NCBI RefSeq assembly: GCF_000717345.1
Contig: NZ_JNZA01000014.1
Span: 1-64,000 of the forward strand
Reading direction: 5' to 3'
Length of the DNA stretch: 64,000 nt
DNA from: Streptomyces lydicus
GTDB lineage: Bacteria > Actinomycetota > Actinomycetes > Streptomycetales > Streptomycetaceae
Each line of letters opens with the position of its first letter. The first letter of the stretch is position 1. The notes under the pieces were generated by a model that saw only the letters and a list, made by a program, of their open reading frames with translations, had not been told where the DNA came from and made no database searches. The position numbers and the translations under genes are program-made. Below are positions 32,907-41,339 of the stretch, piece after piece.

Positions 32907-34943
32907 TCAGCCGCGCTCGCCGCTCTCCTCACCGGCACCGCTCCTCCTGCCCTTGCCGCCCTCCCCGCGCTCGTCGCGCGCGAAGAGCTGCGTGAGCGTG
33001 CTGATCGTGTAGACGTCGGTGGCCTCCTCGTCCACCAGATGCATCTCGGCGAGCCGGTCCAGGCCGTCCTGGGTGCGCTCCGGGTCGTACCCGGCGAGTG
33101 CCGCCGCCACCGAGGCGTTGAGGTGTCCGTCCGCGCTGGTCGCCAGGGCACTGAGCAGCCGTGCGTCGTCCGCCGACAGCCGGGCGACGGACATCCGCAG
33201 CGCCGCCGCCATCCCGGTGTCCTCCGCCGACAGCAGCGCCAGCCGCCGCCGCTCGTCGCGCAGGGCCGCGGCGAGCCGGGCCAGCCGCCAGCGCGGCCGG
33301 GCGGTCAGCTGGGCGGCCGCGGCGCGCAGGGCCAGCGGCAGCCCGTCGCACAGGTCGACCAGCTCCCGGGCGGCGGCCGGGTCCTCGGCCACCCGCTCCG
33401 GACCGAGCATGGCCCCCAGCAACGCCGCGCCCTCCTCATGGCCGAGCGCCTGGAGCCCGACCGGACGGGCGCAGTCGGTGGCGACCAGACCGTCGAGTCG
33501 GCTGCGGCTGGTGACGACCGTGGCGCAGTGCAGGCCGCCGGGCAGCAGCGGCCGGACCTGCGCCGAGCTACGCGCGTTGTCGAGGACGACCAGCAGCCGG
33601 CGCTCCGCGACCAGCGACCGGAACAGCGCCGAGGCGGCCTGTGCCGAACCGGGGACCCGTTCCGGGGGCGTACCGAGCGCGAGCAGGAAGTCGCGCAGGA
33701 TCTCGGCGGGCGCCGCCTCGTCGCCCTCGCCGAAGCCCCGCAGGTCCGCGAAAAGCTGCCCGTCGGGGAAAGCGTCCGCGTGCAGATGGGCCCACTGCAC
33801 GGCGCAGGCGGTCTTGCCGACCCCGGCCGGGCCCGCGACCACCGCCAGTGGACTCTCACCGGTCGTACGGTCGGTCAACGCCTCGGTCAGTGCGCCGAGT
33901 TGTTCCTCCCGCGCCAGGAAGCGGGCCGGGGGCCTGGGCAGCAGCCGCGGTGCCGCACCGGTCCGCCCGGAGCCGTCACCGGCCGCCGAGCCGCCTTCCG
34001 TGCCGCCCCGGGCGCCGCTCGCGCCACCGGCAGCGGGTTCCCCGGCGGGCGCCTCGACCGCGTCTCCCGCGTCGGCGCCTCCCTGGAGGGGCACCCGGCC
34101 GCCCTGGCCGTGTTTCACGTGAAACGACGGTGCCCCCGCGGGCCCCTCGCCCGCCCCGCGGGTGGCGTCCGCCGGCCGGCTGGGCTGACGCCCCGCGCCC
34201 GCCGCCTCGGCGCGCAGAATCTCCTCGTACGCCTCGCGCAGCCGCTCGCCGGGATCGACACCCAGCTCCTCGTTGAGCAGCCGGCGGGTGCGGTGGAACC
34301 ACTCCAGCGCGTCGGACTGCCGGCCGGTGCGGAACAGCGCCCGCATCAGACCGGCGATCAGGCCCTCCCGCAAGGGGTGGTTGACGGCGGCGGAGTAGAG
34401 GATCGCCGCTGCCTGCTCATGCTCACCGAGCGCGCCGTGCGCCCGTCCCAGTGCCTCGACGGCCGTCAGCCGGCGCTCCTCCAGGGCATGCGCCGCGGCC
34501 GCGAACGGCGGGCTGGTGACCGTGCCGGTCAGCGCGGGACCGCGCCACAGCCCCAGCGCCTCGCGCAGCAGCGGTACCGCGTCGGCCGGTGCCGCCTCGG
34601 GCCGGGCCAGCGCCACCAGCTCGCCGAACCGGTGGGCGTCGATCAGTTCTTCCGGCAGGCGCAGCAGGTAGGCCGAGCCATGGGTGGTCAGCTCGATGCC
34701 GTACGCCTCCGCCCCGCCCTCGGCGAGCGTGGCGCGCAGCCGGGAGACATGGCCTTGGACGACCGTACGGGCATGTTCGGGTGGCTCCTCCTCCCACAGG
34801 GAGTCGATCAACTGCTCCAGTGGGACGGTGGTGTTGGGCTGCAGCAACAGCAGCGCCAGCACACTGCGCCGTTTGGCGGGCCCGAGCGACAGCTCTCCGG
34901 AGCCGGTCGTCACGGCGATCGGGCCGAGCAGTGAGAATTCCAA
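32907..34943 (-). CDS. SARP-family regulator with NB-ARC ATPase domain (AfsR-like, no TPR)
   Basis: 678 residues. An OmpR-like winged helix (about 1-95) and a bacterial transcriptional activation domain (about 97-245) define a SARP. A disordered Gly/Ala linker (250-340) leads to an NB-ARC/STAND ATPase with P-loop GPAGVGKTACAVQ. The protein ends before any TPR sensor, so it is shorter than AfsR. TTG 34943 is the start: GGAGGG lies five to six bases upstream, and the aminopeptidase stop TGA lies one base away (TGAgTTG), indicating coupling. A parS site lies in the linker codons. Its targets are unknown. Confidence 0.85.
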   Translation of the reverse strand: MEFSLLGPIAVTTGSGELSLGPAKRRSVLALLLLQPNTTVPLEQLIDSLWEEEPPEHARTVVQGHVSRLRATLAEGGAEAYGIELTTHGSAYLLRLPEELIDAHRFGELVALARPEAAPADAVPLLREALGLWRGPALTGTVTSPPFAAAAHALEERRLTAVEALGRAHGALGEHEQAAAILYSAAVNHPLREGLIAGLMRALFRTGRQSDALEWFHRTRRLLNEELGVDPGERLREAYEEILRAEAAGAGRQPSRPADATRGAGEGPAGAPSFHVKHGQGGRVPLQGGADAGDAVEAPAGEPAAGGASGARGGTEGGSAAGDGSGRTGAAPRLLPRPPARFLAREEQLGALTEALTDRTTGESPLAVVAGPAGVGKTACAVQWAHLHADAFPDGQLFADLRGFGEGDEAAPAEILRDFLLALGTPPERVPGSAQAASALFRSLVAERRLLVVLDNARSSAQVRPLLPGGLHCATVVTSRSRLDGLVATDCARPVGLQALGHEEGAALLGAMLGPERVAEDPAAARELVDLCDGLPLALRAAAAQLTARPRWRLARLAAALRDERRRLALLSAEDTGMAAALRMSVARLSADDARLLSALATSADGHLNASVAAALAGYDPERTQDGLDRLAEMHLVDEEATDVYTISTLTQLFARDERGEGGKGRRSGAGEESGERG
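34112..34125. promoter_or_regulatory. parS: Intragenic parS centromere site
   Basis: Exact GTTTCACGTGAAAC inside the SARP gene, read as SFHVKHG at about residues 272-278 of the disordered linker. Confidence 0.88.
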
Positions 34944-34944
34944 C

Positions 34945-36240
34945 TCAGCCCTCCAGGAAGGCCGTCAGGGCGTTCGCCAGCAGGTAGGGGTCCTCGGCGC
35001 CGCACAGTTCACGTGCCGAGTGCATGGACAGGATCGCCACGCCGATGTCGACGGTGGCGATACCGTGCCGGGCCGCGGTGATGGGACCGATCGTGGTCCC
35101 GCACGGCATCGCGTTGTTGGAGACGAAGCTCTGCCACGGCACCCCGGCCCGCTCACAGGCCGCCGCGAAGACCGCCCGCCCGCTGCCGTCCGTCGCATAG
35201 CGCTGATTGACGTTGACCTTGAGGATCGGGCCGCCGTTGGGCATCGGGTGGTGGCTCGGGTCGTGCCGCTCGCTGTAGTTGGGGTGTACGGCGTGCCCGG
35301 TGTCGGACGAGAGGCAGACGGTGCCGGCGAAGGCCCGGGCCCGGTCCTCGTACGAGCCGCCGCGCGCGAAGACCGAGCGCTCCAGCACCGTCCCGAGCAG
35401 CGGGCCGTCCGCGCCGGTGTCGGACTGGCTGCCGTTCTCCTCGTGGTCGAAGGCGGCCAGCACCGGGATGGTGGTCAGCCGGCTGCCGGCGGCGGCAGCC
35501 GCGGTGAGCGCGGCCGTACCGGCGTGCACGGACAGCAGGTTGTCCATCCGCGGTCCGGCGACCAGCTCGCGGTCGCGGCCCAGGTAGGCAGGTGGCTCGA
35601 TGCTGTGGACCATCAGGTCCCAGCCCTTGACGTCCTCGGCCGGGACGCCGGTCTCGTCGGCGACGAAGGAGATCAGATCGCCCTCGGCCACCTCGCCCAG
35701 ACCCCAGATCGGCGTCATGTGGCGCTGCTTGTCGAGCTTGAGGCCCTCGGAGTTCACCGAGCGGTCGAGGTGCACCGCCAGCTGCGGCACTCGCATCAAC
35801 GCCCGGTCGACATTGACCAGTCGGTGGCTTCCGTCCGCCAGCGTGATCCGGCCGCTCAGCCCCAGATCGCGGTCGAGCCAGGTGTTGAGCAGGGTGCCGC
35901 CGTAGATCTCGACGGCGATCTGCCGCCAGCCGCGGGCGCCGGTGTCCGGAATCGGCTTGACCCGCAGATTGGGAGAGTCGGTGTGCGCCCCCACAATGCG
36001 GTACGGAGTGGCGGCGGCCACGCCCTCGGGCACGTACCAGGCGATGATCGCGCCACCGCGCAGTACGTACTTCCCGCCGCTCTCGCCGTCCCAGGCGTCG
36101 ACCTCCGCGACCTGCCGGAAGCCGGCCTTCTCCAGCCGCTCCGCCGCGTTCGCCACCGCGTGGTAGGGCGACGGGCTGGCGGCAAGGAAGGACATCAGGT
36201 CGTCGGTGTGGCCGCGATCGAAGCGGGCGGAGTTGGTCAT
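34945..36240 (-). CDS. M18 family aspartyl aminopeptidase (ApeB-like)
   Basis: A 431-residue zinc aminopeptidase that removes acidic N-terminal residues, usually as a dodecamer. Metal-ligand motifs are visible: VGAHTDSPNLRVK, AFDHEENGSQSDTGADG, SSDTGHAVHPNYSERHD, and the C-terminal SMHSARELCG. ATG 36240 is chosen because the family begins there (DLMSFLAASPSPYHAV) and TATGCT lies six bases upstream, so it may be leaderless. The SARP gene starts one base after its stop. Confidence 0.92.
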   Translation of the reverse strand: MTNSARFDRGHTDDLMSFLAASPSPYHAVANAAERLEKAGFRQVAEVDAWDGESGGKYVLRGGAIIAWYVPEGVAAATPYRIVGAHTDSPNLRVKPIPDTGARGWRQIAVEIYGGTLLNTWLDRDLGLSGRITLADGSHRLVNVDRALMRVPQLAVHLDRSVNSEGLKLDKQRHMTPIWGLGEVAEGDLISFVADETGVPAEDVKGWDLMVHSIEPPAYLGRDRELVAGPRMDNLLSVHAGTAALTAAAAAGSRLTTIPVLAAFDHEENGSQSDTGADGPLLGTVLERSVFARGGSYEDRARAFAGTVCLSSDTGHAVHPNYSERHDPSHHPMPNGGPILKVNVNQRYATDGSGRAVFAAACERAGVPWQSFVSNNAMPCGTTIGPITAARHGIATVDIGVAILSMHSARELCGAEDPYLLANALTAFLEG

Positions 36241-36246
36241 GGATTC

Positions 36247-36252
36247 AGCATA
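36247..36252 (-). promoter_or_regulatory. -10 hexamer of a probable leaderless gene
   Basis: On the minus strand TATGCT is followed by six bases and ATG 36240; no ribosome site is present. Confidence 0.5.
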
Positions 36253-36420
36253 AGGAGCAGCGCCCCGCATTCCCCGCGCGCGTGCGGCGCGACTCCGTAC
36301 CCTTCCGGCCACGATTTCCGTATTCGAGGCCGAAAACCTTGCTGGACTGAGCGATTCCGGTCGTTCGGTGACATGCGGCGCCGTACGGGCCGCATGCGGG
36401 CGGGGGACGGGGATGACGAA

Positions 36421-36450
36421 GCCCGCCTCTCCGGGGGAAGAGAGGCGGGC
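36421..36450 (-). terminator. Terminator of the acyl-CoA dehydrogenase gene
   Basis: GCCCGCCTCTC (36421-36431) pairs perfectly with GAGAGGCGGGC (36440-36450), about 70 bases past the stop at 36520. Confidence 0.75.
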
Positions 36451-36519
36451 GGCGTCAGTCTGCAAGGCCAATCTGAGAGTCCTCTGAGAACGCTGCGGAC
36501 GGGCCCGCGGTCACGGTGC

Positions 36520-38346
36520 TCAGAACGCGGCCTCGTCGAGCTCCATCAGCGACTGGTCGACGGACTCGGCCAGCCCGCGCTCGACGCCGACGCCCGGCAG
36601 GACGTTGTGCGCGAAGAACTTCGCCGCGGCGATCTTGCCGGTGTAGAAGGGCTTGTCCTTCGCCGAGGCGCCGGCCAGCTTCTCGGCGGCCACCGCCGCG
36701 CCCTTGAGGAGCAGGTAGCCGATGACGACATCGCCGGAGGCCAGCAGCAGGCGGGTGGTGTTCAGACCGACCTTGTAGATGGACTTGACGTCCTGCTCGG
36801 TCGCCGCGAGGTCGGTCAGCATGGCGCCGACGATGGCCTCCAGGTCGGCGGCAGCCTTGGCCAGCTCGCCGCGGGCCTGCGCCAGCTCGTCCCCACCGAC
36901 GTTGTCGGCGAGGAACTTCTTGATCTCGTCGGACAGCACGGTGAGTGCCTGACCCTGGTCACGGACGATCTTCCGGAAGAAGAAGTCCTGGCCCTGGATC
37001 GCGGTGGTGCCCTCGTAGAGGGTGTCGATCTTGGCGTCCCGGATGTACTGCTCGATCGGGTATTCCTGCAGGTAGCCCGAGCCGCCGAAGGTCTGCAGCG
37101 ACTGCGCGAGCTGCTCGTAGGACTTCTCCGAGCCGTAGCCCTTGACGATCGGCAGCAGCAGGTCGTTGAGGCGGTTGGCGGCGCTGGCGTCCTCGCCCGC
37201 GGCCTCCTTGGCGATGATCTCGTCCTGGACCGTGGCGGTGTAGAGCACCAGGGCACGCATGCCCTCGGCGTACGCCTTCTGCGTCATCAGCGAGCGGCGC
37301 ACGTCGGGGTGGTGGGTGATGGTGACGCGCGGCGCGCTCTTGTCCGTGAAGGCCGCCAGGTCCGGGCCCTGCACCCGCTCCTTGGCGTACTCCAGCGCGT
37401 TGAGGTAGCCGGTCGAGAGGGTGGCGATGGCCTTCGTGCCGACCATCATCCGGGCGAACTCGATGATCTTGAACATCTGGCGGATGCCGTCGTGCTTCTC
37501 GCCGAGCAGCCAGCCCTTGGCCGGGTGGTTGGCGCCGAAGGTCATCTCGCAGGTGTTGGACGCCTTGAGGCCCATCTTGTGCTCGACGTTCGTGGCGTAG
37601 ACGCCGTTGCGCTCGCCCAGCTCGCCGGTCTCCCAGTCGAAGTCGTACTTCGGCACGATGAACAGCGACAGGCCCTTGGTGCCCGGACCGGCACCCTCGG
37701 GGCGGGCGAGGACGAAGTGCACGATGTTCTCGGACATGTCGTGCTCACCGGAGGTGATGAAGCGCTTCACGCCCTCGATGTGCCAGGTGCCGTCCGCCTG
37801 CTGCGTGGCCTTCGTGCGGCCGGCGCCGACGTCCGAACCGGCGTCCGGCTCGGTCAGCACCATGGTGGAGCCCCACTGCTTGTCCACCATCAGCTGGGCT
37901 ATGCGGTGCTGCTCCTCGGTGCCCTCGTCGTGCAGGACGCCGGCGAAGGCGGGGCCGGAGGCGTACATCCAGACCGCCGGGTTGGCGCCCAGGATGGTCT
38001 CGGCGAAGGCCCACAGCAGGGAGCGCGGCGCGGTGGTGCCGCCGATCTCCTCCGGGATGCCCAGACGCCACCACTCGGCGTCCATGTACGCCTGGTAGCT
38101 CTTCTTGAAGGTGTCCGGAATCGGCGCGGTGTTGGTGTCCGGGTCGAAGACCGGGGGGTTGCGGTCGGTGTCCGCGAAGGACTCCGCCAGCTCGTTCTCG
38201 GACAGGCGGGCGATCTCGGACAGCACGCTCTTGGCGGTGTCGACGTCCATCTCCGCGAACGGTCCGGTGCCGTACACGCTGTCACGGCCCAGCACCTCGA
38301 AGAGGTTGAACTCGATGTCGCGGAGATTCGACTTGTAGTGGCCCAT
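36520..38346 (-). CDS. Acyl-CoA dehydrogenase (long, DUF1974/C-terminal-extended type)
   Basis: 608 residues. It has the FAD-dependent acyl-CoA dehydrogenase fold: an N-terminal helical domain, a middle beta domain ([33 protein letters not shown]), and a C-terminal helical domain ([20 protein letters not shown] with the usual catalytic-region Glu in [14 protein letters not shown]). An additional C-terminal segment makes it longer than the about 380-residue type, as in FadE5-like enzymes. The role is the first step of fatty-acid beta-oxidation. ATG 38346 has GGAG eight bases upstream. Confidence 0.9.
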   Translation of the reverse strand: MGHYKSNLRDIEFNLFEVLGRDSVYGTGPFAEMDVDTAKSVLSEIARLSENELAESFADTDRNPPVFDPDTNTAPIPDTFKKSYQAYMDAEWWRLGIPEEIGGTTAPRSLLWAFAETILGANPAVWMYASGPAFAGVLHDEGTEEQHRIAQLMVDKQWGSTMVLTEPDAGSDVGAGRTKATQQADGTWHIEGVKRFITSGEHDMSENIVHFVLARPEGAGPGTKGLSLFIVPKYDFDWETGELGERNGVYATNVEHKMGLKASNTCEMTFGANHPAKGWLLGEKHDGIRQMFKIIEFARMMVGTKAIATLSTGYLNALEYAKERVQGPDLAAFTDKSAPRVTITHHPDVRRSLMTQKAYAEGMRALVLYTATVQDEIIAKEAAGEDASAANRLNDLLLPIVKGYGSEKSYEQLAQSLQTFGGSGYLQEYPIEQYIRDAKIDTLYEGTTAIQGQDFFFRKIVRDQGQALTVLSDEIKKFLADNVGGDELAQARGELAKAAADLEAIVGAMLTDLAATEQDVKSIYKVGLNTTRLLLASGDVVIGYLLLKGAAVAAEKLAGASAKDKPFYTGKIAAAKFFAHNVLPGVGVERGLAESVDQSLMELDEAAF

Positions 38347-38425
38347 GGGTACGGCTCCGTAGGGGTTCGGGAGAGGACCCAAGGCAGGGACCTCAGACGC
38401 AATACCGGCTAGTAGTTAAATGATG

Positions 38426-38439
38426 CTACCCGTGGGTAA
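38426..38439. promoter_or_regulatory. AT-rich divergent region with TACCC-GGGTA dyad
   Basis: Core TACCCGTGGGTA at 38427-38438 is a dyad inside an AT-rich block (38405-38450) about 80 bp upstream of the acyl-CoA dehydrogenase start. TTGATT on the minus strand (38449-38444) could be a -35. It is a candidate operator for a lipid-responsive repressor; the factor is unknown. Confidence 0.4.
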
Positions 38440-38499
38440 TAAGAATCAACCCCTTCCACCCATCTGTGACGAGCGTCCCCCGGCGAATCGCCGACTCAG

Positions 38500-38505
38500 T
38501 ACGCT
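38500..38505 (+). promoter_or_regulatory. -10 hexamer of a probable leaderless gene
   Basis: TACGCT ends seven bases before ATG 38513; no ribosome site is present. Confidence 0.5.
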
Positions 38506-38512
38506 GTGGCGC

Positions 38513-38995
38513 ATGTACGGCTACGACCAGAACGCGGGTGCCGGGCAGCAGCAGTACGGCGCGCCACCGCCACCGCCCCCGCCGCAGCAACCGGCCTCCG
38601 GGGGGTACGGCGAGCAGCCGCTGTACCCCGAGCCGTCCCCGCCCTCCCTCGCCGACGCGGTGCGTGCCTTCACCACCGGCTCGATGTCCGCCGAGGACTT
38701 CCAGGGCATCTTCTCCACCTCCAAGGTCTACTGCCCGCGCGGTGACAACCCCGGCTTCCTGGCGCTGCACAACACCCAGCAGCCGGTGATCCCGATGTTC
38801 ACCTCGCTCAAGGAGCTGCGGCGGTACGCGGGCAAGGAGTCCAAGTACTTCGTGATCACCGGCGCCGAGGTGCTCGACCTGCTGCCGACCGGCTACGGGT
38901 TCGTGCTCGACATGGAGGGCGACCACCGCATGGTCTTCGACGCGAAGGCCGTGGAGCAGATGGTGGACTTCGCGATGCGCCGGATGTACGGCTGA
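38513..38995 (+). CDS. SseB-like domain protein
   Basis: 160 residues. The N-terminal 50 residues are Gln/Pro/Gly/Tyr-rich with a run of prolines and look disordered. The rest matches the SseB N-terminal domain seen in many actinobacterial proteins (AVRAFTTGSMSAEDFQGIF; VIPMFTSLKELRRYAG; GYGFVLDMEG). The biochemical role is unknown. The likely leaderless ATG is supported by the hexamer directly upstream. It is monocistronic, divergent from the acyl-CoA dehydrogenase gene. Confidence 0.78.
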   Translation: MYGYDQNAGAGQQQYGAPPPPPPPQQPASGGYGEQPLYPEPSPPSLADAVRAFTTGSMSAEDFQGIFSTSKVYCPRGDNPGFLALHNTQQPVIPMFTSLKELRRYAGKESKYFVITGAEVLDLLPTGYGFVLDMEGDHRMVFDAKAVEQMVDFAMRRMYG

Positions 38996-39062
38996 CGGCT
39001 CCCGTCGAAACCCCTGCAGACCCATTTGACCTGCGGAAACGCGGGTGGGAATGCGGCACGCC

Positions 39063-39093
39063 TTGCAGGTTGTTCAGTATTCAACTAAGTTGA
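39063..39093 (+). promoter_or_regulatory. Pirin promoter with overlapping dyad operator
   Basis: -35 TTGCAG (39063-39068), a 17-bp spacer, and -10 TAAGTT (39086-39091). The dyad TCAACTAAGTTGA (39081-39093) overlaps the -10. Its TTCAA-TTGAA style resembles MarR-family operators. A strong ribosome site GAGGAGG follows at 39104-39110. Confidence 0.65.
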
Positions 39094-39115
39094 CTGCACG
39101 ACCGAGGAGGCCGTC

Positions 39116-40069
39116 ATGCCCGCTGTGACCGTAGAGAACCCGTTGGCCCTGCCGCGTGTGGCGGCACCCGCCACCGCGCAGCCCCGTCCCGTGCTGGCCG
39201 TTGCCACCGCTCCGAGCGGCTTCGAGGGCGAGGGCTTCCCGGTGCGCCGGGCGTTCGCCGGCATCGACTACAAGTACCTCGACCCGTTCATCATGATGGA
39301 CCAGATGGGCGAGGTGGAGTACGCGCCGGGAGAGCCCAAGGGCACGCCCTGGCACCCGCACCGCGGCTTCGAAACCGTCACGTACCTGATCGACGGCACG
39401 TTCGTGCACCGTGACTCGCACGGTGGCGGCGGCACCATCAACGACGGCGACACCCAGTGGATGACGGCCGGCTCCGGCCTGCTGCACATCGAGGCGCCGC
39501 CGGAGTCGCTCGTGATGTCCGGCGGTCTCTTCCACGGCCTCCAGCTGTGGGTGAACCTGCCGAAGAGCGACAAGATGATGGCCCCTCGGTACCAGGACAT
39601 CGGCGGCGGCCAGGTCAAGCTGCTGACCTCCGCCGACGGCGGTGCGCTGCTGCGGCTGATCGCCGGTGACCTCGACGGCCACCGGGGACCGGGCATCACG
39701 CACACCCCGATCACGATGATGCATGTGACCGTGAACCCGGGCGCCGAACTCACCCTGCCCTGGCGCAAGGACTTCAACGGCCTCGCCTACGCGCTCGCCG
39801 GGCGTGGCGCGGCCGGCGCCGAGGGACGTCCGTTCCGCATGGGGCAGACGGTCGTGTTCGGCACCGGTGACTCGATCACGATCCGGGCGGACGAGACCCA
39901 GGAGTCGCGCAGCCCGAACTTCGAGGTCGTGCTGCTGGGCGGGCTGCCGATCCGCGAGCCGATGATGCACTACGGCCCGTTCGTGATGAACACCCACGCC
40001 GAACTGGCCCAGGCGTTCGAGGACTTCCAGGCCGGCCGGCTCGGGTCCATCCCGGCCGACGAGCTCTGA
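39116..40069 (+). CDS. Pirin family protein
   Basis: 317 residues with the bicupin pirin fold. The N-terminal cupin has the metal-ligand cluster WHPHRGFETVTYLIDG with HRDSHG and a trailing MTAGSGLLHIE. The pirin C-terminal domain (LPWRKDFNGLAYALAGRG) follows. Pirins act as quercetinases or regulatory iron proteins; in Streptomyces a pirin has been linked to redox and lipid metabolism. It has a good ribosome site and a likely repressible promoter. It is followed by a perfect palindrome with a parS core. Confidence 0.9.
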   Translation: MPAVTVENPLALPRVAAPATAQPRPVLAVATAPSGFEGEGFPVRRAFAGIDYKYLDPFIMMDQMGEVEYAPGEPKGTPWHPHRGFETVTYLIDGTFVHRDSHGGGGTINDGDTQWMTAGSGLLHIEAPPESLVMSGGLFHGLQLWVNLPKSDKMMAPRYQDIGGGQVKLLTSADGGALLRLIAGDLDGHRGPGITHTPITMMHVTVNPGAELTLPWRKDFNGLAYALAGRGAAGAEGRPFRMGQTVVFGTGDSITIRADETQESRSPNFEVVLLGGLPIREPMMHYGPFVMNTHAELAQAFEDFQAGRLGSIPADEL

Positions 40070-40095
40070 GGCCCCGTCGGGCGGGCGGCCACAAG

Positions 40096-40139
40096 GTGAC
40101 CGGGGGCGGTGTTTCACGTGAAACACCGCCCCCGGTCAC
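40096..40139. terminator. 44-bp perfect palindrome with a parS site at its centre
   Basis: Arms 40096-40117 and 40118-40139 are exact reverse complements (outer part GTGACCGGGGGCGGT). The central 14 bp, 40111-40124, are the exact ParB site GTTTCACGTGAAAC. It begins 27 bp after the pirin stop. As RNA it would form a 20-bp stem with a tetraloop, so it is probably both terminator and parS. Confidence 0.8.
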
Positions 40140-40184
40140 GTTCCGGCTCCGTCCCGGCGCGGGTGGCCGTGGTGGACTGTCGGA

Positions 40185-41339
40185 GTGCGAAACGACTCGG
40201 ATCACGACCCCCGCGGCGCCGACGGTGAACGGCCGCTGCCCGAAAAGCCGTTGCTGCCGATCGAGGCCCGCCGCGCCGCGGCCTGGTGTCTGGTCGCGCT
40301 GCTGATCGCGGCCGTCCTGGCCCTCGGGGTGTGGCTGTGCGTCTTCCTGAGCGCGGCGGTCACCCCCGTCCTGCTGGCGCTGCTCGGCAGTGCGCTGCTC
40401 GGGCCGCTCTACCGCCGGCTGGTGGCGATAAAGCTCAACCGCTCGCTGGCGGCCGGGCTGACCTGCGCGGTCCTCGTGGTGGTGGTCGGCGGCGCCGGTT
40501 ACATCGTGGTCAGCGCCCTGATCGACACCGGGGACCAGATCCTCGCCTCGCTCAAGGACGCCGCCAAGGACCTCTCCAAGACCTTCGGCGCGGCCGGTAC
40601 CTCGCTCGACGACCTCGCCACCAATGCCAAGAGCCTGGTCGGCAAGTTCGGCGGCGAAGCGGCCTCCGGGCTGCTGGCCGGGGTCAGCGTGGTCAGCCAG
40701 TTCATCGCCGCCTCGGTGCTGGCCCTGCTGCTGACGTTCTTCTTCCTGCGGGACTCCGGCAAGGCCGTCCGCGGGCTGCACGACTGGGCGCCGGGCAACT
40801 CCGCGCCGCAGCTGGAGCGGATGGCCCGCCGCGGCTTCCAGGCCATAGAGGGCTTCATGCGCGGTACCACGCTCATCGCGCTGATCGACGCCACCTGCAT
40901 CACCGTCGGACTGCTGATCCTCCAGGTGCCCGGCGCCGCCGGCCTGGGCGCGCTGGTCTTCGTCGGCGCCTACATCCCCTACCTCGGTGCCTTCATCTCG
41001 GGCGCCGTCGCGGTCCTGGTGGCGTTCGCCGACCGGGGCCTCGTGATCGCGCTCTGGGCACTCGGCGTGGTCCTCGCCGTACAGGTGCTGGAGGGGCATG
41101 TGCTCCAGCCGATGATCCAGAGTCGTACCGTCCAGATGCATCCGGCGACCGTCATGCTGGCGATCACCGCGGGCGCCAGCATCGCCGGAATCCTCGGCAT
41201 GCTGCTGTCCGTCCCGCTGACCGCCGCCGTCTCCGGCGTGCTCCACGAGCTGCGCAAGCACTACGCCGCGGGCTCGGCCTCCGACGCGGGCTCCGACTCC
41301 GGTGACACCGGGCCCGCCGCCTCCGCCGCGTCCTCGTAG
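40185..41339 (+). CDS. AI-2E family transporter (PerM/YdiK-like)
   Basis: A 384-residue integral membrane protein of the AI-2E transporter/permease family. Two early helices (WCLVALLIAAVLALGVWLCV; VTPVLLALLGSALLGPLY) are followed by a soluble stretch about residues 100-160 and then about six C-terminal helices (LGALVFVGAYIPYLGAFISG). The family includes exporters and Na+/H+ antiporters, and the substrate is unpredictable. GTG 40185 is the first good start. The Ser/Ala/Asp-rich tail overlaps the end of the convergent phosphatase gene by 79 bp. Confidence 0.82.
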   Translation: MRNDSDHDPRGADGERPLPEKPLLPIEARRAAAWCLVALLIAAVLALGVWLCVFLSAAVTPVLLALLGSALLGPLYRRLVAIKLNRSLAAGLTCAVLVVVVGGAGYIVVSALIDTGDQILASLKDAAKDLSKTFGAAGTSLDDLATNAKSLVGKFGGEAASGLLAGVSVVSQFIAASVLALLLTFFFLRDSGKAVRGLHDWAPGNSAPQLERMARRGFQAIEGFMRGTTLIALIDATCITVGLLILQVPGAAGLGALVFVGAYIPYLGAFISGAVAVLVAFADRGLVIALWALGVVLAVQVLEGHVLQPMIQSRTVQMHPATVMLAITAGASIAGILGMLLSVPLTAAVSGVLHELRKHYAAGSASDAGSDSGDTGPAASAASS

